Positions 1 to 7,493 of a stretch of DNA of 9,256 bases are shown here, in pieces. Each line of letters begins with the position of its first letter. The first letter of the stretch is position 1. The notes under the pieces are model-generated. The model was not told the origin of the DNA, searched no databases, and saw nothing but the letters and a program-made list of their open reading frames with translations. Source of the DNA: Chitinophaga pinensis (GTDB lineage: Bacteria > Bacteroidota > Bacteroidia > NS11-12g > UBA9320); contig CAMDCQ010000083.1 in the NCBI GenBank assembly GCA_945890595.1, positions 1 to 9,256 on the forward strand, given 5' to 3'. The position numbers were made by a program, and so were the translations under genes.

Positions 1-2384
1 CTATCTTACAACAAACTGCGAAAACAGGAGCAGGTGGTTATTTTACCACTCCGAATGTTAATACCTCTAATCCACCCCTTTTCGTTGTATTTAACCCCAA
101 CAGTGCTCCTCTTCCTGCGTTTCTGGGAAAGGTGGAAAATCAAAATCTACATGAGAACACAGGGACTAATTATCTAATTGTAACACATAAATCACTATTA
201 GATCAAGCAAATCAGTTGGCAGATTTCCACAGGCAACGAGGCTTGAGTGTTACGGTTTCGAGCACTGAGCAAATATTTAATGAATTTTCGAGTGGTTCTC
301 AAGATGTAACTGCTATAAGAGATTACGCTAAACTACTTTACGATCGAGGTGATGGCAATTCAGATTCACTTCAATACATTTTATTATTCGGAGACGCAAG
401 TTATGACTACAAAGACGTTGAGCCTAATAACAGCAATGTGGTGCCAATTTATCAGAGTTACAACTCAAATCAGCACACATATTCGTATTGTTCTGACGAC
501 TATTATGCTATTCTGGATAATAGTGAAGGAAAATGGGGCACAAGTAGTGTGAATGAGTCCTTGGATATTGCAGTGGGCAGGCTACCTGCTAGTAATGTAA
601 CGGAAGCTAAAATACTGGTAGATAAAATTATACACTATCACAGTGAAACCAGTAAAGGTGACTGGATAAACACCCTCACATTTGTGGCAGACGATGAGGA
701 CAGAAACGCTCACCTTGACCCTTCCGAGGCCATGACTTCAAGTTTAAATCTTGAATCTCCAGCGTATAATATTAAAAAAATATGGCTCGATGCTTATGAA
801 CAAGTGTCATTTGGTAGTGGTAATAAATATCCTAAAGTAAATGAAGAGATTACCAAAATGGTGAGTAATAAAGGTACACTTATTTTTAACTATGTTGGTC
901 ACGGAGGAGAAAATTCTATGGCACATGAAAGAGTAGTTACGCGAGATGAGATTGTAGCTTGGGATAACTACGATAAACTATCCTTCTATATAACCGCCAG
1001 TTGCGAAATTGCTAAAATTGATAACTTAATTCTTGAAACTCCGGGCGAACTCATGCTAATGGATGAAAACGGCGGAGCTATTGGCATGATAGCGACTACT
1101 CGAGCAGTATACATCGGCCTTAATACACGATTAAACAGTTCTTTAGTGAACGACAATTTGCTCAAAAAAGTAAAAGGTCAAAAGCCCGCTATTGGCGAAG
1201 CCTATCGTATCATGCGAAACTTAAGTGCCAGTGAAGGCACGAACCAACGTTGTTTTATTTTATTGGGCGACCCTGCTATGCGATTGTTAGATTATCAATA
1301 TGATGTGGTAACTACTGCTATTAACGGAACAGAAATTGGTCTTTTTTCTGACACCCTAAAAGCCCTCAGCCTGGTTACCATTGAAGGTGAAATTAGAGGA
1401 AAAGATGGACAAGTGGTTACGGACTTTATGGGAGAAGCATACCCAACCTTCTATGATAAAAAATCAAAATACAAAACGCTTGGACAAGACCCATCAAGCG
1501 ATGTAATCGAATTTGAAGAGCAAAACAGGATTATTTATAAAGGAAAAGTTTCGGTAACCAACGGAAAGTTTAGCTTCAAGTTTGTAGTACCAAAAGATAT
1601 CGCTTACAACGTCGCCAAAGGAAAATTATCGTACTACGCTAAAGATGGCATGCGAGATGCTGGAGGCACCGAGTACAATTACCCTATAGGCGGCACATCA
1701 GACAGTCTTGTAGTAGATAATCAGTTTGATGAACTTGAATTATTTATTAACGATGAATCATGGGTTTTTGGAGGAACTTCCTCGGGAAAACCACTATTAC
1801 TCGCTCATCTCAAAGATAGCAATGGCATCAATACCATAGGAAGCGGAATAGGAAGAGAGATGGAAGCCATACTTGATGGAGGCACGGAAAGCCAACAATC
1901 TATAATTCTCAATGATTATTTCAAAGCACAATTGAATAGCTACACCGAGGGAACTATAGAATACCCTATGGAAAATATGAGCGCAGGAAGACATACGCTT
2001 AAGTTGATTGTGTGGGATGTTTACAATAATTCGGCAGAGGCTTATACTGAATTTGTAATAGGAGAAAATGAGGACATATCACTTAATAATGTCCTGAACT
2101 ATCCGAATCCTTTTAATAATTACACCGAATTTCATTTCGATCACAACAAAGCAGGTCAAAATATCACAGTGAAATTAAACATACTTTCAGTAGCCGGTAA
2201 CGTAGTAAAAAGCACAACTCAAGAAATAATTAATGCACCTGCTCACTCATCAGAAATTACATGGGATGGAAGAGATGATTTTGGAGATCGATTGGCTAGA
2301 GGAGTGTATCTGTATAACCTAGAAGTTAGGGCAGAAGATGGCACCACTTCCTCTAAAACAGAAAAATTGTATATCGTAAACTAA
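1..2384 (+). CDS. porU: T9SS C-terminal signal peptidase (sortase) PorU, 5' end missing
   Basis: This is the 3' part of the T9SS cell-surface protease that removes the C-terminal sorting domain of cargo proteins and couples them to surface polysaccharide. The frame is open from the window edge (first full codon at 3) and gives 793 residues. PorU proteins usually exceed 1,000 residues, so several hundred N-terminal residues lie outside. Visible residues about 55-428 form a gingipain-like peptidase C25 domain. It has a GHGG motif with the probable catalytic His300, an ITASCE motif with the probable catalytic Cys334 (spacing close to that in RgpB), and the closing LLGDPAMRL motif. Beta-rich segments follow. 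Residues about 695-793 are a FlgD/Ig-like C-terminal domain with LNYPNPFN and WDGRDDFGDRLARGVY, as expected in PorU itself. The GTG at 132 is not the start, because homologous-looking coding sequence continues upstream without a stop. porV follows directly. In Flavobacterium johnsoniae gldJ adjoins this pair, so gldJ may lie just upstream (inference). Confidence 0.93.
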   Translation, partial: ILQQTAKTGAGGYFTTPNVNTSNPPLFVVFNPNSAPLPAFLGKVENQNLHENTGTNYLIVTHKSLLDQANQLADFHRQRGLSVTVSSTEQIFNEFSSGSQDVTAIRDYAKLLYDRGDGNSDSLQYILLFGDASYDYKDVEPNNSNVVPIYQSYNSNQHTYSYCSDDYYAILDNSEGKWGTSSVNESLDIAVGRLPASNVTEAKILVDKIIHYHSETSKGDWINTLTFVADDEDRNAHLDPSEAMTSSLNLESPAYNIKKIWLDAYEQVSFGSGNKYPKVNEEITKMVSNKGTLIFNYVGHGGENSMAHERVVTRDEIVAWDNYDKLSFYITASCEIAKIDNLILETPGELMLMDENGGAIGMIATTRAVYIGLNTRLNSSLVNDNLLKKVKGQKPAIGEAYRIMRNLSASEGTNQRCFILLGDPAMRLLDYQYDVVTTAINGTEIGLFSDTLKALSLVTIEGEIRGKDGQVVTDFMGEAYPTFYDKKSKYKTLGQDPSSDVIEFEEQNRIIYKGKVSVTNGKFSFKFVVPKDIAYNVAKGKLSYYAKDGMRDAGGTEYNYPIGGTSDSLVVDNQFDELELFINDESWVFGGTSSGKPLLLAHLKDSNGINTIGSGIGREMEAILDGGTESQQSIILNDYFKAQLNSYTEGTIEYPMENMSAGRHTLKLIVWDVYNNSAEAYTEFVIGENEDISLNNVLNYPNPFNNYTEFHFDHNKAGQNITVKLNILSVAGNVVKSTTQEIINAPAHSSEITWDGRDDFGDRLARGVYLYNLEVRAEDGTTSSKTEKLYIVN

Positions 2385-2399
2385 AAAGAAAATAAATAA

Positions 2400-2407
2400 T
2401 ACATTTG
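2400..2407 (+). promoter_or_regulatory. Probable -7 promoter box (TACATTTG) for porV
   Basis: TACATTTG matches the Bacteroidota sigma-A -7 consensus TAnnTTTG exactly and is followed by C. It lies in the 35-base gap between the porU stop and the porV ATG at 2420. Centring the box at -7 puts the transcript start near 2410, leaving a leader of only about 10 bases. I see no TTG at the usual -33 spacing; the nearest, at 2367, is about 30 bases away. porV may also be read through from porU. Confidence 0.55.
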
Positions 2408-2419
2408 CCACATAACCGA

Positions 2420-3601
2420 ATGAAATTGAAACAAAAATCGGCGTTAGTTATAGCACTTTTTGCCGCAATAAGCACCCAAGCTCAAACCGTAAATACCAAT
2501 ACGGATTTGCTTGGCCAACGCAACGTAATAACAACCGCAGCGCCATTTCTCCTCATTAGTCCAGATTCTAGAGGTGCAGGAATGGGTGACTTAGGTGTAG
2601 CCACATCCGCTGACGCGAATTCCATACATTGGAATCCCTCTAAGCTTGCCTTTATTGAAGACGATGCAGGATTAGCGATATCTGCTGCTCCATGGCTACG
2701 TCAATTAGTACCTGACATTTGGTTTTACTACTTAAGCGGCTACAAAAGAATAGACAAACAAAGTACCATAGCAGGATCATTGCGTTACTTCACTTTAGGA
2801 CAAATACAATTTACAGATCAATTAGGAAATCCTGCAGGAAATTACGAACCTAAAGAATTTGCCCTTGACGGCGCTTACGCTCGTAAATTATCCGATAATC
2901 TTGCCTTAGGCATTGCACTTCGTTTCATTTTTTCTGACCTAGCACGTGGCCAAACTGGCTCTAGCGGTTCTGAAATAAAAGCAGGAATTGCAGGAGCAGG
3001 TGATGTTTCTATGACCTATCGAAACGACACCAAAATGGCCGATAAAAAATTCGATTATACTATTGGAGGAAACATAAGCAACATTGGAAATAAGATAACC
3101 TACACGAATGAAGCTAATAGAGATTTTATCCCTGTAAACTTACGTTTAGGAACTTTTTGGAAAACGCAATTAGATGAATATAACGAAGTTGGATTTGGTG
3201 TTGATTTTAATAAACTATTAGTGCCTACGCCACAGTACTTGTTTGACTCATCTGGTAATATTACAGGAAGAACCCTGAATGATGGTCCTGTAATAAGTGG
3301 GATGATTTCCTCTTTGAATGATGCACCAGGGGGATTTGGAGAAGAACTTAACGAATTTACCGTTTCTGCTGGTTTCGAATATTGGTATGCAAAACAATTT
3401 GCACTAAGAGCAGGATACTTTCATGAAGCTCAAACCAAAGGTGCTCGTCAGTATCTAACTTTTGGGGCAGGATTAAAGTATAACGTGTTCCAAATAGACG
3501 CGGCGTATTTGCAACCATTTGCAAGAAGACACCCGCTTCAAAACACCATTAGATTCAGTATCTTGTTTGATATTGACGCCTTCAAATCACAAAAAAATTA
3601 A
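2420..3601 (+). CDS. porV: T9SS outer-membrane shuttle protein PorV (LptO)
   Basis: PorV is a FadL-like outer-membrane beta-barrel that collects T9SS cargo from the SprA translocon and delivers it to PorU. The product is 393 residues, a normal length. Residues 1-21 are a signal peptide (a KLKQK basic start, a hydrophobic core, and cleavage near TQA/Q). The mature N-terminus carries family-typical sequence: TTAAPFLLISPDSRGAGMGD at about 38-57, then SADANSIHWNPSKLAF at about 63-78. The rest is alternating aromatic and polar beta-strand sequence, ending in a strand with the terminal aromatic pattern of outer-membrane barrels (IRFSILFDIDAF). I chose the ATG at 2420. An in-frame TTG at 2405 adds only MPHNR, is part of the promoter box, and would put extra charged residues before an otherwise standard signal peptide. 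Adjacency to porU supports the assignment. A hairpin terminator follows 24 bases after the stop. Confidence 0.93.
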   Translation: MKLKQKSALVIALFAAISTQAQTVNTNTDLLGQRNVITTAAPFLLISPDSRGAGMGDLGVATSADANSIHWNPSKLAFIEDDAGLAISAAPWLRQLVPDIWFYYLSGYKRIDKQSTIAGSLRYFTLGQIQFTDQLGNPAGNYEPKEFALDGAYARKLSDNLALGIALRFIFSDLARGQTGSSGSEIKAGIAGAGDVSMTYRNDTKMADKKFDYTIGGNISNIGNKITYTNEANRDFIPVNLRLGTFWKTQLDEYNEVGFGVDFNKLLVPTPQYLFDSSGNITGRTLNDGPVISGMISSLNDAPGGFGEELNEFTVSAGFEYWYAKQFALRAGYFHEAQTKGARQYLTFGAGLKYNVFQIDAAYLQPFARRHPLQNTIRFSILFDIDAFKSQKN

Positions 3602-3625
3602 ACGATAAACAGGCATTAAAGCCAC

Positions 3626-3666
3626 AAAAAAAAGCATCCATCTGATTAGATGGATGCTTTTTTTTT
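3626..3666. terminator. Bidirectional intrinsic terminator
   Basis: A perfect 10-bp stem, GCATCCATCT (3634-3643) paired with AGATGGATGC (3648-3657), has a 4-base GATT loop. It is flanked by eight A (3626-3633) and nine T (3658-3666), so each strand ends the hairpin in a U-run. It sits between the convergent porV and thiolase genes and should end transcription from both sides. The A and T tracts can also pair and lengthen the stem to 18 bp. Confidence 0.93.
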
Positions 3667-3681
3667 GCAATTTCTGTACTA

Positions 3682-4881
3682 TTAACAGCGCTTAAAAACA
3701 ACCGCAACTCCTTGCCCTACTCCTATACACATAGTAGCCAATGCATATTGCGCACTAGGACGACGTTTAAGCTCATGTAATAACGTACTTGTGATTCTGG
3801 CTCCGGATGCTCCTAAAGGATGACCTATAGCAATAGAACCTCCGTTAACATTAACGATATCTGGGTTTAAATCTAAGTCTCGCATACAAGCGATAGCTTG
3901 TGCAGCAAAAGCCTCATTTAATTCAACTAAATCCAAATCTTTAATTCCTATACCAGCTCGTTTCAATGCCTTTTGTGTTGCGGGAACAGGTCCGATGCCC
4001 ATTAATTCAGGTGGTACGCCCGCTGCTGCACTGCTCACCACTTCTGCTATGGGTTCGAGATTATATCTTTTTAAGGCTTCTTCGCTTACAATGAGTAAAG
4101 CAGCAGCGCCATCATTTATGCCGCTGGCATTTCCTGCCGTTACGGTTCCTACACTTTTCAAGGCTGCAGACAATTTAGAAAGCTGATCGACCGTACTTAA
4201 TCTTGGATGCTCATCTTGTTGAAACACCAACGCATCACCCTTACGTTGCGGTAAATAAACAGGAATTATTTCATTCTCAAATTTATTGGCATTTAACGCA
4301 TTCTGATAATTTAGTTGTGTTTTATAAGCAAATTCGTCTTGCTCTTGACGCGTAATTCCATATTTTTCTGCTACATTTTCTGCGGTTTCGCCCATCGTAA
4401 ACGGATGATATAGCGCAGCCAGTTTGGGATTAATAAATCTCCAACCTATAGAAGTATCGTATACTTGACCCGCTCTGCTGTACGCAGATTCTGCTTTGGG
4501 TAACACAAATGGTGCACGCGTCATACTTTCTACCCCTCCCGCTATAAACATATCTCCGTAACCAATGGCAATATTTTTGGAAACATCAGCAATCGCTTGA
4601 AGACTACTCGCACATAATCGGTTTATAGTAAGACCAGGAACTGTTACTGGTAATCCTGCCATTAGTAAACTCATTCGAGCAACGTTACGATTATCTTCAC
4701 CTGCTTGATTGGCAGCTCCAAAGACAACATCTTCAATTTCGTTGAGATCGATACTTGAATTTCTTGCGACCAATGCTTTTATAACGTCGGCTCCCAAATC
4801 ATCAGGCCTTACGGTTGAAAGTGTTCCTCCAAATTTACCTACCGCTGTTCGTGCGGCATCTACTACATAAGCTCGTTTCAT
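3682..4881 (-). CDS. Acetyl-CoA C-acyltransferase (thiolase), 3-oxoadipyl-CoA thiolase-like (PcaF/PaaJ type)
   Basis: This is a cytoplasmic degradative-type thiolase that cleaves a 3-oxoacyl-CoA with CoA to release acetyl-CoA. From the ATG at 4881 it has 399 residues, a full-length thiolase. The catalytic residues are visible: nucleophile Cys90 in NRLCASS, His354 in GGSIAIGHPLGASG, and Cys385 in ATMCIGVGQG, together with NEAFAAQ at about 322-328. The segments NQAGEDNRNVARM (58-70), GGVESMTRAPF (115-125) and IGWRFINP (145-152) resemble PcaF/PaaJ thiolases of aromatic-acid degradation. FadA-type fatty-acid beta-oxidation thiolase remains possible, because substrate cannot be read from sequence alone. 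A TTG in frame at 4890 would add only MLA and overlaps the -7 box, so I prefer the ATG. The gene follows the carotenoid genes by 18 bases on the same strand but seems to have its own promoter and no clear pigment role. No partner dehydrogenase or hydratase is next to it. Confidence 0.9.
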   Translation of the reverse strand: MKRAYVVDAARTAVGKFGGTLSTVRPDDLGADVIKALVARNSSIDLNEIEDVVFGAANQAGEDNRNVARMSLLMAGLPVTVPGLTINRLCASSLQAIADVSKNIAIGYGDMFIAGGVESMTRAPFVLPKAESAYSRAGQVYDTSIGWRFINPKLAALYHPFTMGETAENVAEKYGITRQEQDEFAYKTQLNYQNALNANKFENEIIPVYLPQRKGDALVFQQDEHPRLSTVDQLSKLSAALKSVGTVTAGNASGINDGAAALLIVSEEALKRYNLEPIAEVVSSAAAGVPPELMGIGPVPATQKALKRAGIGIKDLDLVELNEAFAAQAIACMRDLDLNPDIVNVNGGSIAIGHPLGASGARITSTLLHELKRRPSAQYALATMCIGVGQGVAVVFKRC

Positions 4882-4887
4882 TGCGAG

Positions 4888-4895
4888 CAAAAATA
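4888..4895 (-). promoter_or_regulatory. Probable -7 promoter box (TATTTTTG) for the thiolase
   Basis: Read on the minus strand, TATTTTTG fits TAnnTTTG and is followed by C. Six bases separate it from the thiolase ATG, giving a predicted leader of about 3-4 bases. It occupies most of the 18-base gap after the preceding gene. No TTG is seen at the -33 spacing. It suggests that the thiolase can be transcribed independently of crtD-cruF. Confidence 0.5.
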
Positions 4896-4899
4896 AGTA

Positions 4900-5319
4900 C
4901 TAATCTATGGTTTTGGTAATAAAGCTATACATCGGATGATTCGTTTTTAGATTTGTTTTCACGAAAGCTTTATCTGTAGTCATGTGATTAATATCGATAA
5001 GCCAAGCTGGCGTGTATTTCTCAATCATGTATCGATGATACTTATACTCCACATTGGTCGCATTTTTTGCTATCAGCGCATTCAATGTACTGTAGCCTTT
5101 TTTAAATGAGCTTAGTTTTTGATACGGATTAGTTAGATACTCCGCTTTCATACACTGAAAAACTGCTTTATAACAGAGCTCATCTGAGGTAAGACTCGAC
5201 TTTGACTCCAGCACCTCTAATGCGGCTATTACTTTATCCTCGTTTTGTGATTGATATACTGCTCTATACTGCGTTACAGAAGCAGTATAAAAAACAAGTA
5301 TTAAGGATATAAATTTCAT
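4900..5319 (-). CDS. Uncharacterised small exported protein in the carotenoid cluster
   Basis: Function is unknown. The 139-residue product begins with MKFISLILVFYTASVTQ, a short lysine-plus-hydrophobic segment that looks like a signal peptide, although no strong cleavage site is visible. The remainder appears largely helical and may form a short TPR-like helical hairpin array. Distinctive parts are DELCYKAVFQCMKAEY (46-61), NPYQKLSSFKKGYSTLNALI (64-83), NVEYKYHRYMIEKYTPAWL (89-107) and a DKAFV segment (116-120). From memory, similar small proteins with an 'FxPFxKLxYFKKG...LRFLRFxxQxxxPxFLGY' pattern occur beside carotenoid genes in Flavobacteriia; I could not check this by search. It begins 19 bases after the cruF stop, in the same direction and with no promoter box between, so it is probably co-transcribed with crtD and cruF. 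There are two cysteines (49 and 56), seven residues apart, and no recognised catalytic motif. Confidence 0.82.
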   Translation of the reverse strand: MKFISLILVFYTASVTQYRAVYQSQNEDKVIAALEVLESKSSLTSDELCYKAVFQCMKAEYLTNPYQKLSSFKKGYSTLNALIAKNATNVEYKYHRYMIEKYTPAWLIDINHMTTDKAFVKTNLKTNHPMYSFITKTID

Positions 5320-5338
5320 TTAAAAAAAAGTCTACTAA

Positions 5339-5965
5339 CTACATCAGCAATAAAATCCAAAAGAAAACGGCTTGAATAAAAATCATCCAATAGCTTCTTC
5401 GGGCCACACTAGGAACTTTTCTGAATGTGAGTTGAAAAATAAGAGCGAACACAAACCAGCACGCATAGTTAAACAAAGGAACAGAGCCATTATCCCATGC
5501 CCACCAGCCAAAACGAATAGCAACCGGCTCGAGTAGATAATCGTATGCCGTAACGACTGCCGCAGCTAAAAAAGAGGATAATATAGCATTCTGAGTTACC
5601 AGATTTACTAAACTTCTTGACGCTACACATAGCATTACCCAGTTGAATGCGATAATAACAGGTACTCCTAAGTAAGCGTATCCAAGCATTTTACCGTAGC
5701 TATAATCGCCAAATACATAACCAAATGTGACACCCAAATACTCTAAGCCAAAACTTCCTAAAAGTATAAAAACAAGTCCCAGTATGTTATAGCGCAGCCA
5801 CTTAGACTCTTCTACCATAACTAGAATAAAGCTGAATACTAGATTTATGGGTGTTAGGCTCAAAAAAAGTGATCTCGTTACTGGCAACAATATCCCAATA
5901 AGCCCCACTATGTATGGAACTATCAACAGTAAATAAAAATTTTTGTTAAAAAAGGTTGAAATCAT
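5339..5965 (-). CDS. cruF: Carotenoid biosynthesis membrane protein, CruF family (carotenoid 1,2-hydratase type, DUF422)
   Basis: CruF-family proteins are integral membrane enzymes that add water across the terminal C-1,2 double bond of an acyclic carotenoid end. In flavobacteria this step turns gamma-carotene-type intermediates towards saproxanthin and myxol (known of the family). The 208 residues form about seven hydrophobic segments. Conserved-looking polar residues sit among them: FGLEYLGVTFGYVFGDYSYG (72-91, with Glu75 and Asp87), GVPVIIAFNW (100-109), and YDYLLEPVAIRFGWWAW (141-157, with Asp142 and Glu146-Pro147) followed by VPLFNYACWF (162-171). These match the expected pattern of the carotenoid-biosynthesis DUF422 family. 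The ATG at 5965 lies inside the 3' end of crtD, a 20-bp overlap that implies translational coupling. The assignment rests on motifs plus the crtD partner. The exact substrate is inferred. Confidence 0.85.
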   Translation of the reverse strand: MISTFFNKNFYLLLIVPYIVGLIGILLPVTRSLFLSLTPINLVFSFILVMVEESKWLRYNILGLVFILLGSFGLEYLGVTFGYVFGDYSYGKMLGYAYLGVPVIIAFNWVMLCVASRSLVNLVTQNAILSSFLAAAVVTAYDYLLEPVAIRFGWWAWDNGSVPLFNYACWFVFALIFQLTFRKVPSVARRSYWMIFIQAVFFWILLLM

Positions 5966-7424
5966 GTGCTATTATATCTGATGTAATTTTACCTGAGAGC
6001 AAACATAACGGTATTCCCCCTCCCGGATGTACACTTCCTCCACAGAAATATAGTCCTTTGTGTACACTGCTAAAATTAGGTTGGCGCAAAAAAGCCGCAG
6101 TTCTGTTATTTGAGCTAGAACCATATAACGCGCCCTTATAACTTCCTGTATGTTTCTGGATTAACTGCGGTGTAAGCTTATGTTCTAGTGCAATATGTTG
6201 AGCAACATCAATTCCAAGAGATCTACTTAGCTTCTTTACTATATTTTCTCGCGCCTGCGCAACCATGGTATCCCAATTTTGATTTTCTACATAAGGTGCA
6301 TTTACCATTACAAACCAATTTTCCGCTCCTTTTGGAGCGTCATCTGGCTTTTGTTTACTGCTTATGTGCACGTATACCGTTGGATCATTATCAATTTGTT
6401 TCTGAGAAAAAATAGAATGAAATTCTTTCTTGTAATCGTCCGAGAAAAATATGTTATGCAAACCTAATGACGTGAATTCACGATTTATGCCCCAATAAAA
6501 AATAAGGGCCGAACTTGATGGTTCGTAGTCCTTTCGTTTGCCACTCAACAAATTTTTCAAAGGACCTTTAGCGGCTGCAGCAACATCCATATTGCAAACT
6601 ACAATTTGCGATTCGAATACGCCATTTAAGAGGTATTTATCTCCTCGTTTCTCCACTGTTTCTATGGATGAATTAAAGTGGAATTCTACACCTAAACTTA
6701 GCGCTTTTTGATATAATGCATCAGCTATAGACCGAATTCCATTAGTAGGGAAAAAAGCCCCAAATCCGTACTCGTAGTGTGGTATCACATTTAAAGTTGC
6801 AGGTGCTTCATATGGATTTGACCCATTATAGGTTGCGTATCTGTTAAAAAACTGAACTGTCTTTTCTTGCTTGAATCGGCGTTCATTTTGTAACGCCATT
6901 GTTTTAAAAACTTCAACACGATGGAGTCTAAAAATACTTTTAATCGTACCCCAGCTAAAATATGTTTTTAACTTATGAAGCGATTTTTCCAAAAAAACAT
7001 GATTCGTTATTTGATATTTCGTTTGACTGTCTTTTAAAAAAGAAGCAATATTTTCCTTTGGCTCCCCAATATTCTTCTCAAAAGAATCTTTGAGTAGTTC
7101 TAGATCTTTGGTAGCTTGAAGTGTTGTTCCATCATCCCAAAAATAGTGACAAATCACCTCTAATTCCTCAAAATCAAACGGAACATTGTCCTTACCATCT
7201 ATAGTTAGCAGTTCATCCACATAATGGGGCATAGTAAATAGTGAAGGACCAGTGTCGAAACGATAAGCGTCTTGCTCCCAAACTCCCATTTTACCTCCAT
7301 ACGTGGCCTGCTGCTCAAACACTTTAACCTGTATTCCCTTGTTTGCCAACCGAATAGCTGATGACAAACCCGCCACTCCAGCGCCTATCACAAGCGCAGA
7401 TGTATCTTTTCTATAGTGTTTCAA
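5946..7424 (-). CDS. crtD: 1-hydroxycarotenoid 3,4-desaturase CrtD (CrtI-family FAD-dependent desaturase)
   Basis: CrtD oxidises the C-3,4 bond of 1-hydroxylated carotenoid ends and works directly after the CruF hydration step; it acts at the membrane with FAD. The 492 residues are normal for the family. An N-terminal Rossmann motif VIGAGVAG (12-19) ends at the ribose-binding Glu37. The phytoene-desaturase-type C-terminal signature is GLYFCGGSVHPGGGIP (457-472). Segments such as YRFDTGPSLFTMPH (54-67), FNRYATYNGSNPY and SSSALIFYWGINREF resemble flavobacterial CrtD more than the phytoene desaturase CrtI. A CrtI role is the main alternative. The start is TTG at 7424. The frame has a TAG five codons upstream, with no ATG or GTG in between, and the first later candidate, GTG at codon 12, would cut into the Rossmann strand. 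The gene heads the crtD-cruF-small protein unit and has a TACCTTTG box 29 bases upstream. Confidence 0.9.
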   Translation of the reverse strand: MKHYRKDTSALVIGAGVAGLSSAIRLANKGIQVKVFEQQATYGGKMGVWEQDAYRFDTGPSLFTMPHYVDELLTIDGKDNVPFDFEELEVICHYFWDDGTTLQATKDLELLKDSFEKNIGEPKENIASFLKDSQTKYQITNHVFLEKSLHKLKTYFSWGTIKSIFRLHRVEVFKTMALQNERRFKQEKTVQFFNRYATYNGSNPYEAPATLNVIPHYEYGFGAFFPTNGIRSIADALYQKALSLGVEFHFNSSIETVEKRGDKYLLNGVFESQIVVCNMDVAAAAKGPLKNLLSGKRKDYEPSSSALIFYWGINREFTSLGLHNIFFSDDYKKEFHSIFSQKQIDNDPTVYVHISSKQKPDDAPKGAENWFVMVNAPYVENQNWDTMVAQARENIVKKLSRSLGIDVAQHIALEHKLTPQLIQKHTGSYKGALYGSSSNNRTAAFLRQPNFSSVHKGLYFCGGSVHPGGGIPLCLLSGKITSDIIAHDFNLF

Positions 7425-7453
7425 ATTATGGTCAACCTACTTAATAAGTGAAG

Positions 7454-7461
7454 CAAAGGTA
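7454..7461 (-). promoter_or_regulatory. Probable -7 promoter box (TACCTTTG) for crtD operon
   Basis: On the minus strand TACCTTTG fits TAnnTTTG exactly and is followed by C. The predicted transcript start is near 7451, giving a leader of about 26 bases before the TTG start of crtD. No TTG occurs at the -33 spacing. It faces away from the box at 7486-7493, and the two share one 73-base intergenic region. Confidence 0.6.
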
Positions 7462-7485
7462 AAACACTAAAACTTAGTTAATGTT

Positions 7486-7493
7486 TACATTTG
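7486..7493 (+). promoter_or_regulatory. Probable -7 promoter box (TACATTTG) for the DUF4293 gene
   Basis: TACATTTG matches TAnnTTTG exactly and is followed by C. It ends only four bases before the ATG at 7498. A box centred at -7 would place the transcript start at or within two bases of the start codon, so the mRNA is probably leaderless. No -33 TTG is visible. It is likely to drive both the DUF4293 gene and the following ABC ATPase. Confidence 0.55.

Noticed and set aside
132..134. GTG at 132 as the start of the first gene
   Set aside because: The same frame is open upstream to the window edge with plausible coding sequence, and PorU needs a long N-terminal region, so the gene is truncated by the window.
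1797..1994. Minus-strand open frame inside porU
   Set aside because: It lies wholly within a well-supported gene, shows no family motif and has no promoter box. The plus-strand frames at 349-552 (in porU) and 3995-4186 (opposite the thiolase) fail for the same reason.
2367..2369. TTG as a -33 element for the porV promoter
   Set aside because: It lies about 30 bases from the -7 box, well beyond the usual spacing of around 19.
3682..4881. Thiolase as a precursor-supplying enzyme for carotenoids (acetoacetyl-CoA for mevalonate)
   Set aside because: Its sequence segments look like degradative PcaF/PaaJ-type thiolases, it has a separate probable promoter, and no mevalonate gene is nearby.
5956..6467. 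Three plus-strand open frames opposite crtD
   Set aside because: They mirror a conserved desaturase coding sequence, overlap one another and have no recognisable domain.
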